DNA of 64,000 nucleotides from positions 1,364,001 through 1,428,000 of the forward strand of contig JAECYW010000014.1 in the NCBI GenBank assembly GCA_023014335.1. The letters run 5' to 3'. The notes beneath the pieces are model-generated. The model was not told the origin of the DNA. It ran no database searches and saw only the letters and a list, made by a program, of their open reading frames with translations. Origin of the DNA: Galerina marginata. Lineage: Eukaryota > Basidiomycota > Agaricomycetes > Agaricales > Galerinaceae. Within the stretch, counting starts at the first letter, position 1. The number at the start of each line of letters is the position of its first letter. Shown here one piece after another: positions 24,534 through 35,505 of this stretch. A program made the translations under genes and the position numbers.

Positions 24534-27500
24534 TTAAATTCCAAGATAAATGAAAGGTACCCAACGTTCCAAAGGAACTCCTTCTGACCGTAGCTTCAAA
24601 ACGGAATGATGGAGCGCTCTTGCGGCATCACTAGCAGTCAATTTCAATTTTTCGCCTGTAACAATTTTCTCCAAGTTCCCACTGCCAAGGTATCCGTAAA
24701 ATTCATCCGCAATTTTAGGACCGTCGGCGTCAGCGATGGACCTGTTGTTCAATCATTATAGCACGCGAGGAACAGGTAGAAGGTAATTTGAGCTTACCAC
24801 ATCGTCCCAACGACACCCTGGAATCCCGCAAACAATAAAGCCGCCACCAGATGCATACTCTCATCTGGAACTTCTTTCTCGCCTGTGGCAGTTTGGCACG
24901 CACAGAGGAAGGCTAAACGGGCATTTTTAACGTCCACTTGCATGAGCATTGACAGGCTCAGACGACCATCGTCCAATAATAAGGCGCTTTCCAGTGGATT
25001 CCCGACGTATTGCTTCCCGTGGCAAGCAAAATGAACCGCAGAAGCAGAGGGCAAATGACGCAGAACTTCTGACACGGTAGCAGGATTGGAAGGTTTGTCT
25101 CCGAGTTTAATTAGAGTCCCAGGTGGCTCGGATGCGAATCGCTTTTCGATTTTCTCGAGTTCCTGGAGTGCACCAGGAAGAGATTTGGGTTCGATGATGG
25201 CAAGAATTGTATGGGCATCACTTTCTAGAGGTCGCTCTTGGTGGTCGAGAAGAGAGCCGATAGTAGGTATATATGAAGAAACGGCATAATCACAAATGCT
25301 CTCAGTTGCCGTCTCTGGATCTTCATATATACCAGCCGCATGAATTGGCAGTGTTGTCAATGGCCCAGTTGGGCACCAATATATACGTGAAGGCGATGAC
25401 GATTTCTTTAGCGGAAAAACACGTGAGTCCGCCATCCATTTAAGATACAAAGATAGAGATGGCACCCACCCCGAGACCTAAAAATCGGACAATCGGCTCA
25501 ACAATCCTTACCCACAACACTTTGAGTACGAGACCCAACACCTTTGGGGGGCTCGATGATCGTTTCCTCCCATATCTGTCTTCCCCCCAAACATCTCGGA
25601 ACTCGGGTGTCTCTTTGAATAAATTTTCCATCCTCGATTCTAACATATCCGAAACTTGGGCCGTTTCACGAGAGTAACCCACTGAGGTCGCGAGGCGCAT
25701 CACTTCGGCCATTTTCTCCACGACTTGCAGATTTATCTTGGGTAGTGGAAGGTGCTTCACCCCATTCTTAGTCATGATGATGGCATTGCCGTTTGCTTTG
25801 GTCATGCAGAGGATCACAATAGGGCCATCTGTGGCGCATACTTGGAGGGCAGAAAGCCGACGAGGTTGGAGGAAGTTTTCGAAACCAGGTAGTTTCCTAA
25901 TCTGAGCAAGGGTACCATCCCATTCGGAATTGAGTTGGCGGAGGCGAATCGACTCTTGGTGTTCCGTGAGTCGACCTTTGTCGTCTGAACCTTTGAGTGG
26001 TACTCCACCAAACGACCCGACCTCAAGCTTTCTCCCAACACTCCTCAACTTCTCCGCCAATTCAGGGTCTACGGCTTCTAAATCCCCGATCGGTGACCTT
26101 AACCTCATAGCCTGACTCCAGAATATTGCCCTCCCTTCCTCAAGAAGCTCAACTGCCTCTTCAATTTTCCCTGTGTCTAACGCGCATCCAGCAGCGGCAA
26201 CTGCCAGGCCATCCGTACGCGTGGCCCTACTCAACAACCGTTTTTGACGATGTTCCAAATCGGCGTCAAAAGCAACGAGTAGTGGGAGAAGTTCGATTGC
26301 AATGCGGTATGCTTCGAGTGCGGAGGTGTGGTTAAATCGGTCTGCATACTCAGCCCACAACCTGGCCGAAAAGAATTTCTTGGATACGAACCCGGTTGTG
26401 TCTGTAGCCGCAGATCGGAAGGCATTGACCCCATCATTCAAGTGGGAGACATCTTCGCTGACGGTGTACAACTGGCAAAATGCTATACCGAGATTCATGG
26501 AGGTTACGCATCGATCCAGACCCGAGACACCCTTTATTGACAAGGAAGTCTGAATCAATTCAATTGCCCGACTAAGATCGTCGCGGTCTTTTGTTTTTTC
26601 AAATCGTACGCGGACAACATTCCCAAGATTTCCTAGAGCGCTTGCTCGGTGAGGATGCCCGTCTGGTAGGAGAGTCAAGGCCTCTTCGAGTAGAGAAATG
26701 ATTGCTCCTAAATCTTCCTCTGTTCCAGTGGAGAGTTCGTATTGACTCCAGAGAGTAGCACTGAGGTTGATTAAGGATGATGTCCTACTGTCCTTTGCGG
26801 AAGGATCCAATAGGGACAGTGCCTCTCTTTGTAACTCAATTGCCTCGTGTAAATCTTCATCCAGACCCGCCTCCTCAAACCTCTCGCGAAGAACCAAAGA
26901 TAGATTGTTCAAAGCTACGGGCCTCGAATTATGTGGCACAGGGACAAGCTCGATAGCTTCGCGCAAAAACGCAGCGGCTTCATCCAAGGATTTCCTGTCT
27001 CCTTGCTGTTCGAATTGATGCCGCAAAAAAGATCCGAGGTTGATCAGAGTGTTGTATCGTTCTGGGTGCGGGACCGCTCGAAATCCAAGGAGTTGCAGCT
27101 GGAGTGAGATGGCTTCGTCGAGATCCTCTGAAGCCCCTGAGAGCCTGAAGCGTTCGTTCATCAGTAATGCGAGGAGAGAGAAATTCCTGTCTCTCTCCTG
27201 ACCAGGCTCTTGCTGCTGCGCTAAGAGTTGTTGGTACAGCCCGATCAATTCAGCCATATCTTCCGTGCTGTGCGAAATGCGGAATCGCGGATATATAGTT
27301 TCGGCAAGCTCACTCAGATGCATCACCTGGGTGATACTGTCGGTGTCTTCGTCGGCATCCAACAACGCCAGCTTTAAAACGCTGCGGCGTAACTCAATCG
27401 CCTCGTCCAAATCGACCATATGATTCTCCAGACGAAATCGGATAGTCAGAGTTTGCGCGAGGAGCCTCAAAGCTTCAATATGCTCTACTCCGCCTGATGG

Positions 27501-28225
27501 AGACGTGAGGCTGACCACCTGTCTCCGTAGGGTAATGATTTCATCCCGGTCTGTTTCGTTCCTGGAAATATTAAACCGCTTGCCGAGAACATTGGCAAGG
27601 TTTATGAGATACGAAACTTCTGCGGGATGGCTATGCTGGTGGCATATGGCGAGTAAGGTTTGATGACATGCTATGACGAGGTCCAAGTCCTCCATACGAT
27701 CAAAGTGATCATATCGGACTTCCAGCGCTTTCGCAAGTTTGGTGAACATGGCAGGATACGATGGAAGGGTTTTTGGGGTCAATTCGAGGGCTTTCCTATG
27801 AAGGGTGATCGCTATTTCCAAGTCTTTGGAACGTCCTGATTCGAAGAATCGGTCTTCGATGACGAACGCCATTTGGTCCATCAAGCCTGCCATAGTCGCT
27901 TTCCGTCGGGATAAGTCCTGGGGTATGTCCAAGGTGAGGTAAAAATTCTGCAGGCAAGACAGTCACACACCTGTTTCCGACTCCAATGATCATTATTGTC
28001 TACGTCTAGTATAACCCTGAGCGCTGTAAACTGCTGCTCATTGTCTGGGCAAACGCCTACGACGACGGTTGCCAGATGCTCAAGAGTCGCTTCGTCGGTT
28101 ATAGTATGTTTAGAAATGAGCTCCATCTACAAGTTGCGAAATGTTTTAGTTTGGATACTTGGGTATATGTATGGGCTCGAGAAAAAAATACCCACCATGA
28201 GTGGAGCAGCGGCATTATCCACCAT
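24534..28225 (-). CDS. TPR-CHAT domain protein (caspase-like peptidase fold)
   Basis: Large protein with an N-terminal helical repeat array and a C-terminal CHAT domain of the caspase/separase clan. Five exons give 1149 residues: 28225-28196, 28126-27971, 27917-25470, 25405-24798, 24741-24534. All junctions keep frame. The repeats have the form LDEAIxLxRxxLxLxP...R...LxNLxxxLxxRFE, as in degenerate TPRs. The CHAT domain begins near RIYWCPTGPLTTLPIHAAG. It carries the predicted catalytic His in VHFACHGKQY and Cys in FLCACQTATG, then AALLFAGFQGVVGTMWSI. Both dyad residues are present, so the peptidase could be active. The start in the 30-nt first exon (MVDNAAAPLM) is inferred; the next ATG is at 28126. 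CHAT proteins in other systems act as proteases in cell-death pathways; the role here is unknown. Confidence 0.87.
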
Positions 28226-29337
28226 CTTCGCAGTTCGGGTTTGGGGAAATTTTTGCGCTATGAATGTGGGGTTTTAAGTATTTACGCATATCAGGCGTTA
28301 CGTATGAGCGAGCGGTGACAGGGACCAGTGGCAGGCGTCGCATTGCGTGTCCTATCCGCAAGAAATCGAATTAGGATATGTAGGATCAGAGTTGAATCAA
28401 AGAACATGTCTCTGTGTGAAAGTCTTGGTATCGAACAAGTCAAAGTCAATTGGGAATGCATTCGACAAGCGGACCACTCGATTGGGGATGACCCTCCTCT
28501 GCCACTGTCTTAAAACATTAAAGAACCTGTCTCCCTGATCGAAAGCGCGATGCAGTGCAGCAAAGCCATTTTGCCTCGGCAGTTCTGTGTTGACCATCGA
28601 CAAGTAGGTGTTGATGCTGAAGCAATCAAGCTTCTTCCAATGATCCCATAACTAACCAAAAGCACCACTAAGACTGCCACTTCTATCCTCGAATGGAGAA
28701 GCGATGCCGATGACAACGAAAGATGTCTCTAGTACACCAATAAACTGTTAAGACCATCAATCTTTAGTAACATTATTTTGTGCGTTGAGACGGACGAAAG
28801 GACATACATTCTCAGAGTTCACCCTGGTCCGTTTCCTTAACCAAGCATAGGCTCAACAATTCAAGCAACCCACCCCATGCTGTCGTGGTTCGTTCTCAAA
28901 ACAGGGTGTCTGGCTGTCTCATGCACGACAATAGATCAACACTGAACATTACGGCGATGCAGCCTGCACTGACAACTAGGTAAGTAAAATGGGAATTTCA
29001 TAAGATATGGGCTTACAACAGTGATCCTGCTGGTCTTGGTAGTGTTGGGAATGGTAGGCTCGAGGGTCTGGAATGTTGAAAATGTAATGAAATTAGACTG
29101 CGAAGTTCCCACGTTGATCGTTGACACTCATTTCATAATTAGGCTAGAAGCGAAAACCGAAACCAGACCTTTATGACGATCATTCGTGAGTTTACTTTAT
29201 ATCAATAAAGCCCAATCGATGGATCTGTTCTCAAAACGTGAACTGGAATGGGTAGTTCTGACATCTTTGGGCGCATAAGGTGCGAAGCAACACTTATTTC
29301 GGTAACTTGTTGATAGTACGGAATACAAACTGAACAA
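28226..29337. other. intergenic, no recognisable gene
   Basis: Promoter side of the TPR-CHAT gene and 3' flank of the sedolisin gene. No supported coding region or repeat was found. Confidence 0.5.
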
Positions 29338-32170
29338 TCACGGCAACAGCAACCCAATGACAAGGAGCTTTTCGAGATTGGGTGTGCCGACACCTAATTT
29401 TACGATATTGATCAGCAATACTGACCTAAAAGCCAAGATCGACTACGTACCAGTGACTGGGTCCCATCCCTTCGTGCTGTGAAATTGTCAGTGACGAATC
29501 GTTTGCAAGAGACGCTCAATACTGACGCAGTAAATCCAGGTGTACCTGTCGTGAAGGTTAAAAATGAGATTACCAACAAAAAGAGCAGCTACTTACCACA
29601 GCCTTGGTTGCCACCGGACGTGATATCGTTGAAGGCAGATTGGAACAACGGGTTGTAGATCTGTTGATGTCCATTTGGTAAATTTCTTTGAAAGGTGTGG
29701 CCCACGTACCAATGGATTCAAGAAACCCACAGGACGCTTTCCTATTGCGAGGCGCGCGTCGTTGACGAGTGTAAATATAGAGCCAACTACTGGAGAAGAG
29801 GCCGAAGTCCCAAATACGAGAGCAAATTCTCCATCAATTCCTGTCAGAAAAAATGGTTTCAGTTCGACCACATACAAAGCCTGTAGAATACCCACCTATA
29901 ACATAGTTGGCCCTTGAACATATTGTCAATCAGTCGTCGTACAACTGGAATTCAAGATACCTACCCATTAGCAGAAATATCGGGGAAGGCACGAGCCTAA
30001 AATAAGTCCAACATTTCAGATCGACGTCAATCGTGACTATGATTCAATACCTACGTTTCCAGAGTTGTTGAATTGGCCATTGGTGAACGGCGGTGGATGG
30101 TTCTTCAAGAAAGATTTGACGGCGTTGGCTTGGAAGGAAGGAAGACTAGTGGTGCTCTTAAGTATCACGATCAGAAAACATCACAAACAAGCTTACGGGA
30201 AAATATTGGAGAACCCTCCTCCGGAGAAGATGACCTGCTCGCATGCACCCTCGGGGTCGTTGACTGTAGATCCTGGGTTGACTTGAGTAGCTCCTACGGC
30301 AGTTACGAAGGGGCAAGAAGCCTTAGGAATATCTTGGTTAGCAATTCAAAACCCCAACGAGTGAGACGCACTGGGAATCCTGGGTTAAAGACAGTGCCGT
30401 TACGGACGGGTTGTCCTATATCACAGACCAATGAGGTTTGGTAATTGTGCAGTTTGAGACATTCTGTATGTACCTTTTGCGTTGAGGCAAATGCCGCCAT
30501 TCCCAGCGACACCGTCGTCTCCGCTGCTGTGAAAGACGGTTGTTCCCATCATACCGAGCTACACAAAATTGAGGTTAATATTCACGTTTATGTAGCCTCG
30601 AGGGCGCGTTACCTTGGCATACTCTGAGCATTGTCTGTTGGCAAATGCTGGTGTAACGGTGGACTCATCCTGGAGATAAGATACAGAGACAGTATGTGGG
30701 GGTGAAACGATGCCACAAGATTCAGGCCCTTGAGGGGAGGGATTGTTCATACAGACCCAACGTTAAAAGCACGAATAACCTACCCTTGAAACCTCCGGGT
30801 AAAGTGTCGGGATAGATACCATCCTAGACGATAGTTAACAATGTGATAGCTCATGTTCGTGTTAGGTCAACACGGACCTGCTCGGGATCGTCCCCTCCTT
30901 CAAAGGTGCAGAAGGACCCGTCGACAGCATCAATCCAGTTGTCAAATCCAGCCCCTTTAAGTTGAAAGTAAGCAAGAATAACAATAACTCTCCGTCCTAA
31001 CTACAGACCGACCTTCCTGCAGATCACCCGTTTGCAACAGTGTGATTGGTTGAGGATTGGTCAAGGACATGGCGTATTCAAGGTCGAGGTCACTCTCGCC
31101 GTTGAAGTCGAAGCTTTGGTCAGTAGTTTGGACCACTGCTCCATCTATCAATACCGGTATAGGACGAGTGCCGACTTGGCTTGGCGAAAAATTTCTGAGG
31201 CGGTGGATTGGTTTAAACCCAATACCAAATGAAGGATGATTCATACCCAAAGAAAAGGTCGAGATCGCCTTCTAAGAAGGACTGGGGTGTGAATTCGACT
31301 GGAAAACAAAAGTTGATGAAATCAGAAAATTATAATGGAACCGTGTTTGGTTGGCGTACCAATGCCATAAGTGTTCTTCTTGGTCGCGATAGGCTTATAT
31401 TTGATAGAATATAAAGCCCTCAAGCAATCTGGGGTGATGAACTGATCACAATTTTCCAGAGCAGGCGTAATTTTGACGCTCTTGGCAGATTTCTTTGGTC
31501 CGTTGAAGATCGATGGAGCGCCGAGGTTCTGGCCATCGCGTTTTCGTAGCTTGGCCCTTGGACGATGGTTGAAATGAACAGTAGGTTTAATGAGGTCAAT
31601 ATGCTCCTTGACATGAGCTGGAACCGAATAGCTATGGCAGCCTGAAAGAAAAATTAATCAGAGATAGTCGAAGTAGGAGCTTGCTTCGATTTGCTTCGAT
31701 TACTCACCGATTTGTTCTTCACCAGATGAATGGGTAAAAACATGATACTCGGTCTGAAGAAGCTCTTCGGCCTCAGCAGTAGTCGCATTGAAGTGAATCC
31801 AGCCCTTGTTGGCGGATAAACGAAGTCGATCACGAGAAATTCCGGACTCAGTCAACCACTGAGTGACTGTAGCGATACTCGCAGCACTAGGGGCAAAGGT
31901 CTCCACGACCTCAGCCGCAGAATAATGCTGGCCGTACTTGGGGGATTCAGGATGCGAGACCTCCAAGAGCAACTCCTCCAAACGATGCATGTTTTGTTGC
32001 GCAAGACCGAAACGCATGGGGAGGATTCTGTGAGGCTCAAGGCGACGGTCTTGATTCCAATCGAGAGGCTCAACGGCACGTCGTTCGTGAACTACATGGT
32101 GAGATCGAGGCGAAGGCACCGCATTGGCCAAGGTGGCGAGTATCAACGAAAACGCTGCAGCCAGACGCAT
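29338..32170 (-). CDS. sedolisin / tripeptidyl-peptidase (peptidase family S53)
   Basis: Secreted acid serine-carboxyl peptidase made as a proenzyme. The start at 32170 gives the signal peptide MRLAAAFSLILATLANAVPS. The pro-domain follows (LEELLLEVSHPESPKYGQH, ATVTQWLTESGI). The conserved activation region is ITPDCLRALYSI. The catalytic Glu and Asp lie in NGESDLDLEYAM. The Asp of the oxyanion region is in FHSSGDDGVAGN and the nucleophile Ser in GTSASSPVVG. FPDISANG and the DITSGGNQGC segment precede the end GTPNLEKLLVIGLLLP (stop 29338-29340). The gene has about ten short introns, so it is seen only as small open frames. All catalytic positions are present, so the enzyme is probably active, taking part in external protein digestion. 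The exact exon count was not fixed. Confidence 0.9.
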
Positions 32171-33765
32171 TGTGGAAAGGGAGAGAACGGAATACCGAAT
32201 CTGAGGGCCTATCTCACAGGACTGTGTGCTTAAATGTCTTGGGGGAATATTGCATCACAACTTGGGATACTCGTAATGGTGCCACAGAATGGTCATTGGC
32301 GTAGCCGGGCCACACTCTCCGGCGATATAAGTCTTATCTGCGCTAGAAAAAGAGAAGAAGTCCACCGCTGGGCCAATAAGGTGCTGTTGAAGTCAATGCA
32401 CGCGATATCTGCGAAGATGAAAATTAAAGCCTGGGGAAGGAAGATTATATTTAGCAAATTTGCGCGATGCGGGAGGTATATTTGAACGCATGGAAGGTCA
32501 TGATCGATCCAAAATAACTGGTTTCTAAGTATTCCTATCAATGTCGTTCAGCCCGTTTGCGATACTCTTGAACACATACTGGTCGAAAGGCCCATCAGGA
32601 TCGTGACCCGGTGTTCAAAATGCTGATATTTCTGCGAAAAACTTTTCCAAATGGAATTGAATAGTGAAGTATCGTCGAGCATCCTCGAGGGACCTTGGTC
32701 TTTTAGTGTACACGGAGTAAGGTTTGGTCTCACGACTATAAATATTTTTGAAAGTCAGCATGCATTGAGTATCGCATTCCACATGAAGCAAAGCATACCA
32801 AAAATCGTCTACACCCCACACTCATCCATGCCTGACAATTATTCCCAATAAACTCTGTTTCCAAGCACGAGGTCACTGCTGGTCGCCGGGGCCGGCGCAG
32901 TACTTCGTCCTTCGCACCGCAGACTCTCGAATTGTATAGATTGAAAATAAGGACAGTCCTCAGCACTGGACACCTATTCGCGTATGACATCGCCCACGAT
33001 GCTAGCAGTGGCCATGGAATGGAGCCGAAATTTCTTCTCCATAGATATAGATGAGAGAGTTACGACCGGTCGGGGTAGTTGCTGCTGGCAATACCACGTT
33101 TCCCAGATGAGATATGTCAAGCGCTCCACAGACAGCCCGTACTTCAAGAGCAGGAGCAAGATCCCTCATGGAGGCGCACGATAAAATCAAAAAATGATCT
33201 CGCCATCCGGTAAGGCTGACAGTGATAAAGCTATTGGCAAGGACGACCGCAGGTACTAGAGGATTGACATGGCTTCCACCGTCCAATTAAAATGCAGAGT
33301 GCAAATTTGGCAGTCCTTTGCGATAAGTATACTGGGGTCAGGATTTAGATATTAGATACGGCAAGAACAACTAACTGTCAGGAAGTAGGACTTACAACTT
33401 GAAATATTAATCTTGAAAGGCGAACAACACTGTTTCAAAGGATTCGATCTGCTACGTTTTCACAAACGCTGAATGTCGGGATCATATGACAACACCGTCA
33501 ACCTTGAAAACGTCCTTGCGACGATATGATAATTTGTTGCGAAAGCTCGGATGAAGGAGGGCTAAAACCAAGCTATGTAAGACAGAGGATGGCTGTGAGA
33601 AAATGTGCCAATCACGCTTGAAGATCAACAAGCAAAGATATTCTCGTCTAAAACAAAAACCACTTGTATAGGGTCGGGTTCATCGTCTGGCTTCTCCTCG
33701 GGGCTCCCGCTTCAGACCTGTAAGTTTTAAACATTCCAGTCTTTGTTACAGACCTCATGATCATT
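32171..33765. other. intergenic, no recognisable gene
   Basis: Upstream region of the sedolisin gene and upstream of a decayed kinase. Minus-strand frames at 32974-33286 look fairly coherent but match nothing I know, and they are not annotated. Confidence 0.45.
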
Positions 33766-34895
33766 ACCCAATAGTGTCGAAACACCGAGCGCATCTCGGA
33801 GACGCATTCTCGACCTGCCCAGGCAGCGACCGACCGCGTTACAGTGTTTTTGAGAAGCTTGGCCAGGGCGCGTACTCAACCGTATTGCTAGCGCAGGACA
33901 TGGCGGACAATGAGTGAGTCGTGTCTCCCTAAAGCTTTCAGTTGGAGCTGAAAACTCTGCCAGTCGTCGGGTTGCTCTGAAGATTATCCAGAGCGCAGCC
34001 ACGAAGTCACCATCCTCCAAACGTGTCCCCGACTGCATTAAACCCTCCGCATAAGCATGTCCTCCAGCTCCACGACCACTTCCAATACATGGACCAAACG
34101 GAACACACGACGCTTTGATCACAGGCGTAGTTAATTCCTCAGCAGCCTTTCAACCTTTCAACTTGGTTCTGATATCAAATCCTTGCCATCAACCATTACT
34201 TGGGTTAGACTACCTCTCCCAGTGCGGAGTGGTTCATCTTGGTGTGTTGGTCGTCTTCTCCCGCCTTCGTGTTCCTGAACTTCTCAATTCCCCAGATCTG
34301 CACACGGACAATATCGCGTAGGTTCTCCCGGAATGCGTAACCTCAATGCGCACATCTGGATGGAAACTCCCGAATATCCAGATCTAATACCCGTCATTCC
34401 TCGACGGTTCAAACACCAGAGTGATTCCCTGCCCTGGTACCTGGTCGAGGCTGCGGATTTGTCGCCTGTCGCAGGCTCTCCTATCGAAGGGCACGAAAGT
34501 TGGCAGATGTACGCAATGATGACTGATTTTGGTACTCGAGAGCTTTGAGTTGCACTGGTCTACGTGAACATATGCTGAACATTTAATTTCCAGCGTCTCG
34601 TGTGTCGGACCCCATTACGACGTGCCCTCTCTGCTCCGGAAATATGGTTACGAACTGAATACCTCACGGAAGCGTTTTACAACCCTGACTGGCGTTATCA
34701 AGGTGACGGTTGGTCGTTGGCGGTTGTAGATATAATATCTCATAATCTTCCTAGGCAAATCTACGAACTTGTCACTGGTCATCGCCTCTTCGGCGCACCC
34801 GAATGAAAACTGCTGGAAGAGATTATAAACCTCTCTGGTTCCTTGCCACAGGTCTGACTTGGCCTCTTCGATGAAAAGCCAGGACCACACGTTGA
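33766..34895 (+). pseudogene. decayed SRPK-like protein kinase
   Basis: Fragments of a serine/threonine kinase of the fungal SRPK-like type follow one another in the right order but in changing frames. The glycine loop region is YSVFEKLGQGAYSTVLLAQD, the ATP-binding Lys is in RVALKII, HDHFQYM and GPNGTH follow, the catalytic loop is GVVHLDLHTDN (with a GT-AG intron inside), then TDFG, SAPEIWL and IYELVTGHRLFGAP. Some breaks are explained by introns, for example GTGAGT after MADNE and a GT...CCCCAG intron before DLHTDN. Others are not: there is a -1 shift within QYM/GPNGTH near 34095 and another frame change near 34045. These make an intact protein unlikely. A gene with badly placed introns cannot be fully excluded. 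Confidence 0.65.
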
Positions 34896-35505
34896 GAAAA
34901 ATGGTATGGAATCTTTTTGCTTCGTGTTAACACGTACCTGAGTAATGTTTACTGTAGAATCCTCGCTTCGAGCGGCAGCTGAAGTACACCAGCAGGAGCT
35001 CTTTCTAGACGAACTGGGAAAGTCGTCAGATTTGCGAGCCTAGCCGGATTTTATTTCGCTCAAAGTAGAATAATGCGTACAACCTGCAGGGATAGATCAA
35101 AGTGAATGCATGGCACGCATCTTTCGGCTCCTTCGCATTCTCACAGGCTTCTTTGCGCTCAAAATTTCCAATATAACCTCTCCAGCCTTTATTTGGTTCT
35201 TGACCTTGCCACCTATGTCAAGGCAAGGACAACTTATTCGACGCCTGGTCGGCTATGTCGTGAGATTTCCGAGAAAGAGACAAGGTGTTTGGAACGACAC
35301 GAGTCTAGTGTACAAGGAACAAACGAATCGTGGAGATGGGAAATTTGGGATAACTTCGGGGAACTTCCAATCTGTGGGGCACTCTCACTGTCAGCGCCCA
35401 GGTTGGCTTCCTAACTCAAGGCTGTGCTTGACGGCGATCCCACTACTTATCCAGTCTCCTTCCCTTCGTTTCTCTCCACCACAGTACCAACATCCGACCT
35501 TCACT
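34896..35505. other. intergenic / NLR leader
   Basis: The last 70 bases before the NLR start are pyrimidine-rich (CTCCTTCCCTTCGTTTCTCTCC) and look like a 5' leader. A 165-codon plus-strand frame (35110-35607) runs into the NLR start but has no recognisable domain. I treat it as a shadow. Confidence 0.45.

Noticed and set aside
32974..33286. Overlapping minus-strand frames with fairly natural-looking sequence
   Set aside because: No recognisable motif, no clear start or leader; not enough to call a gene.
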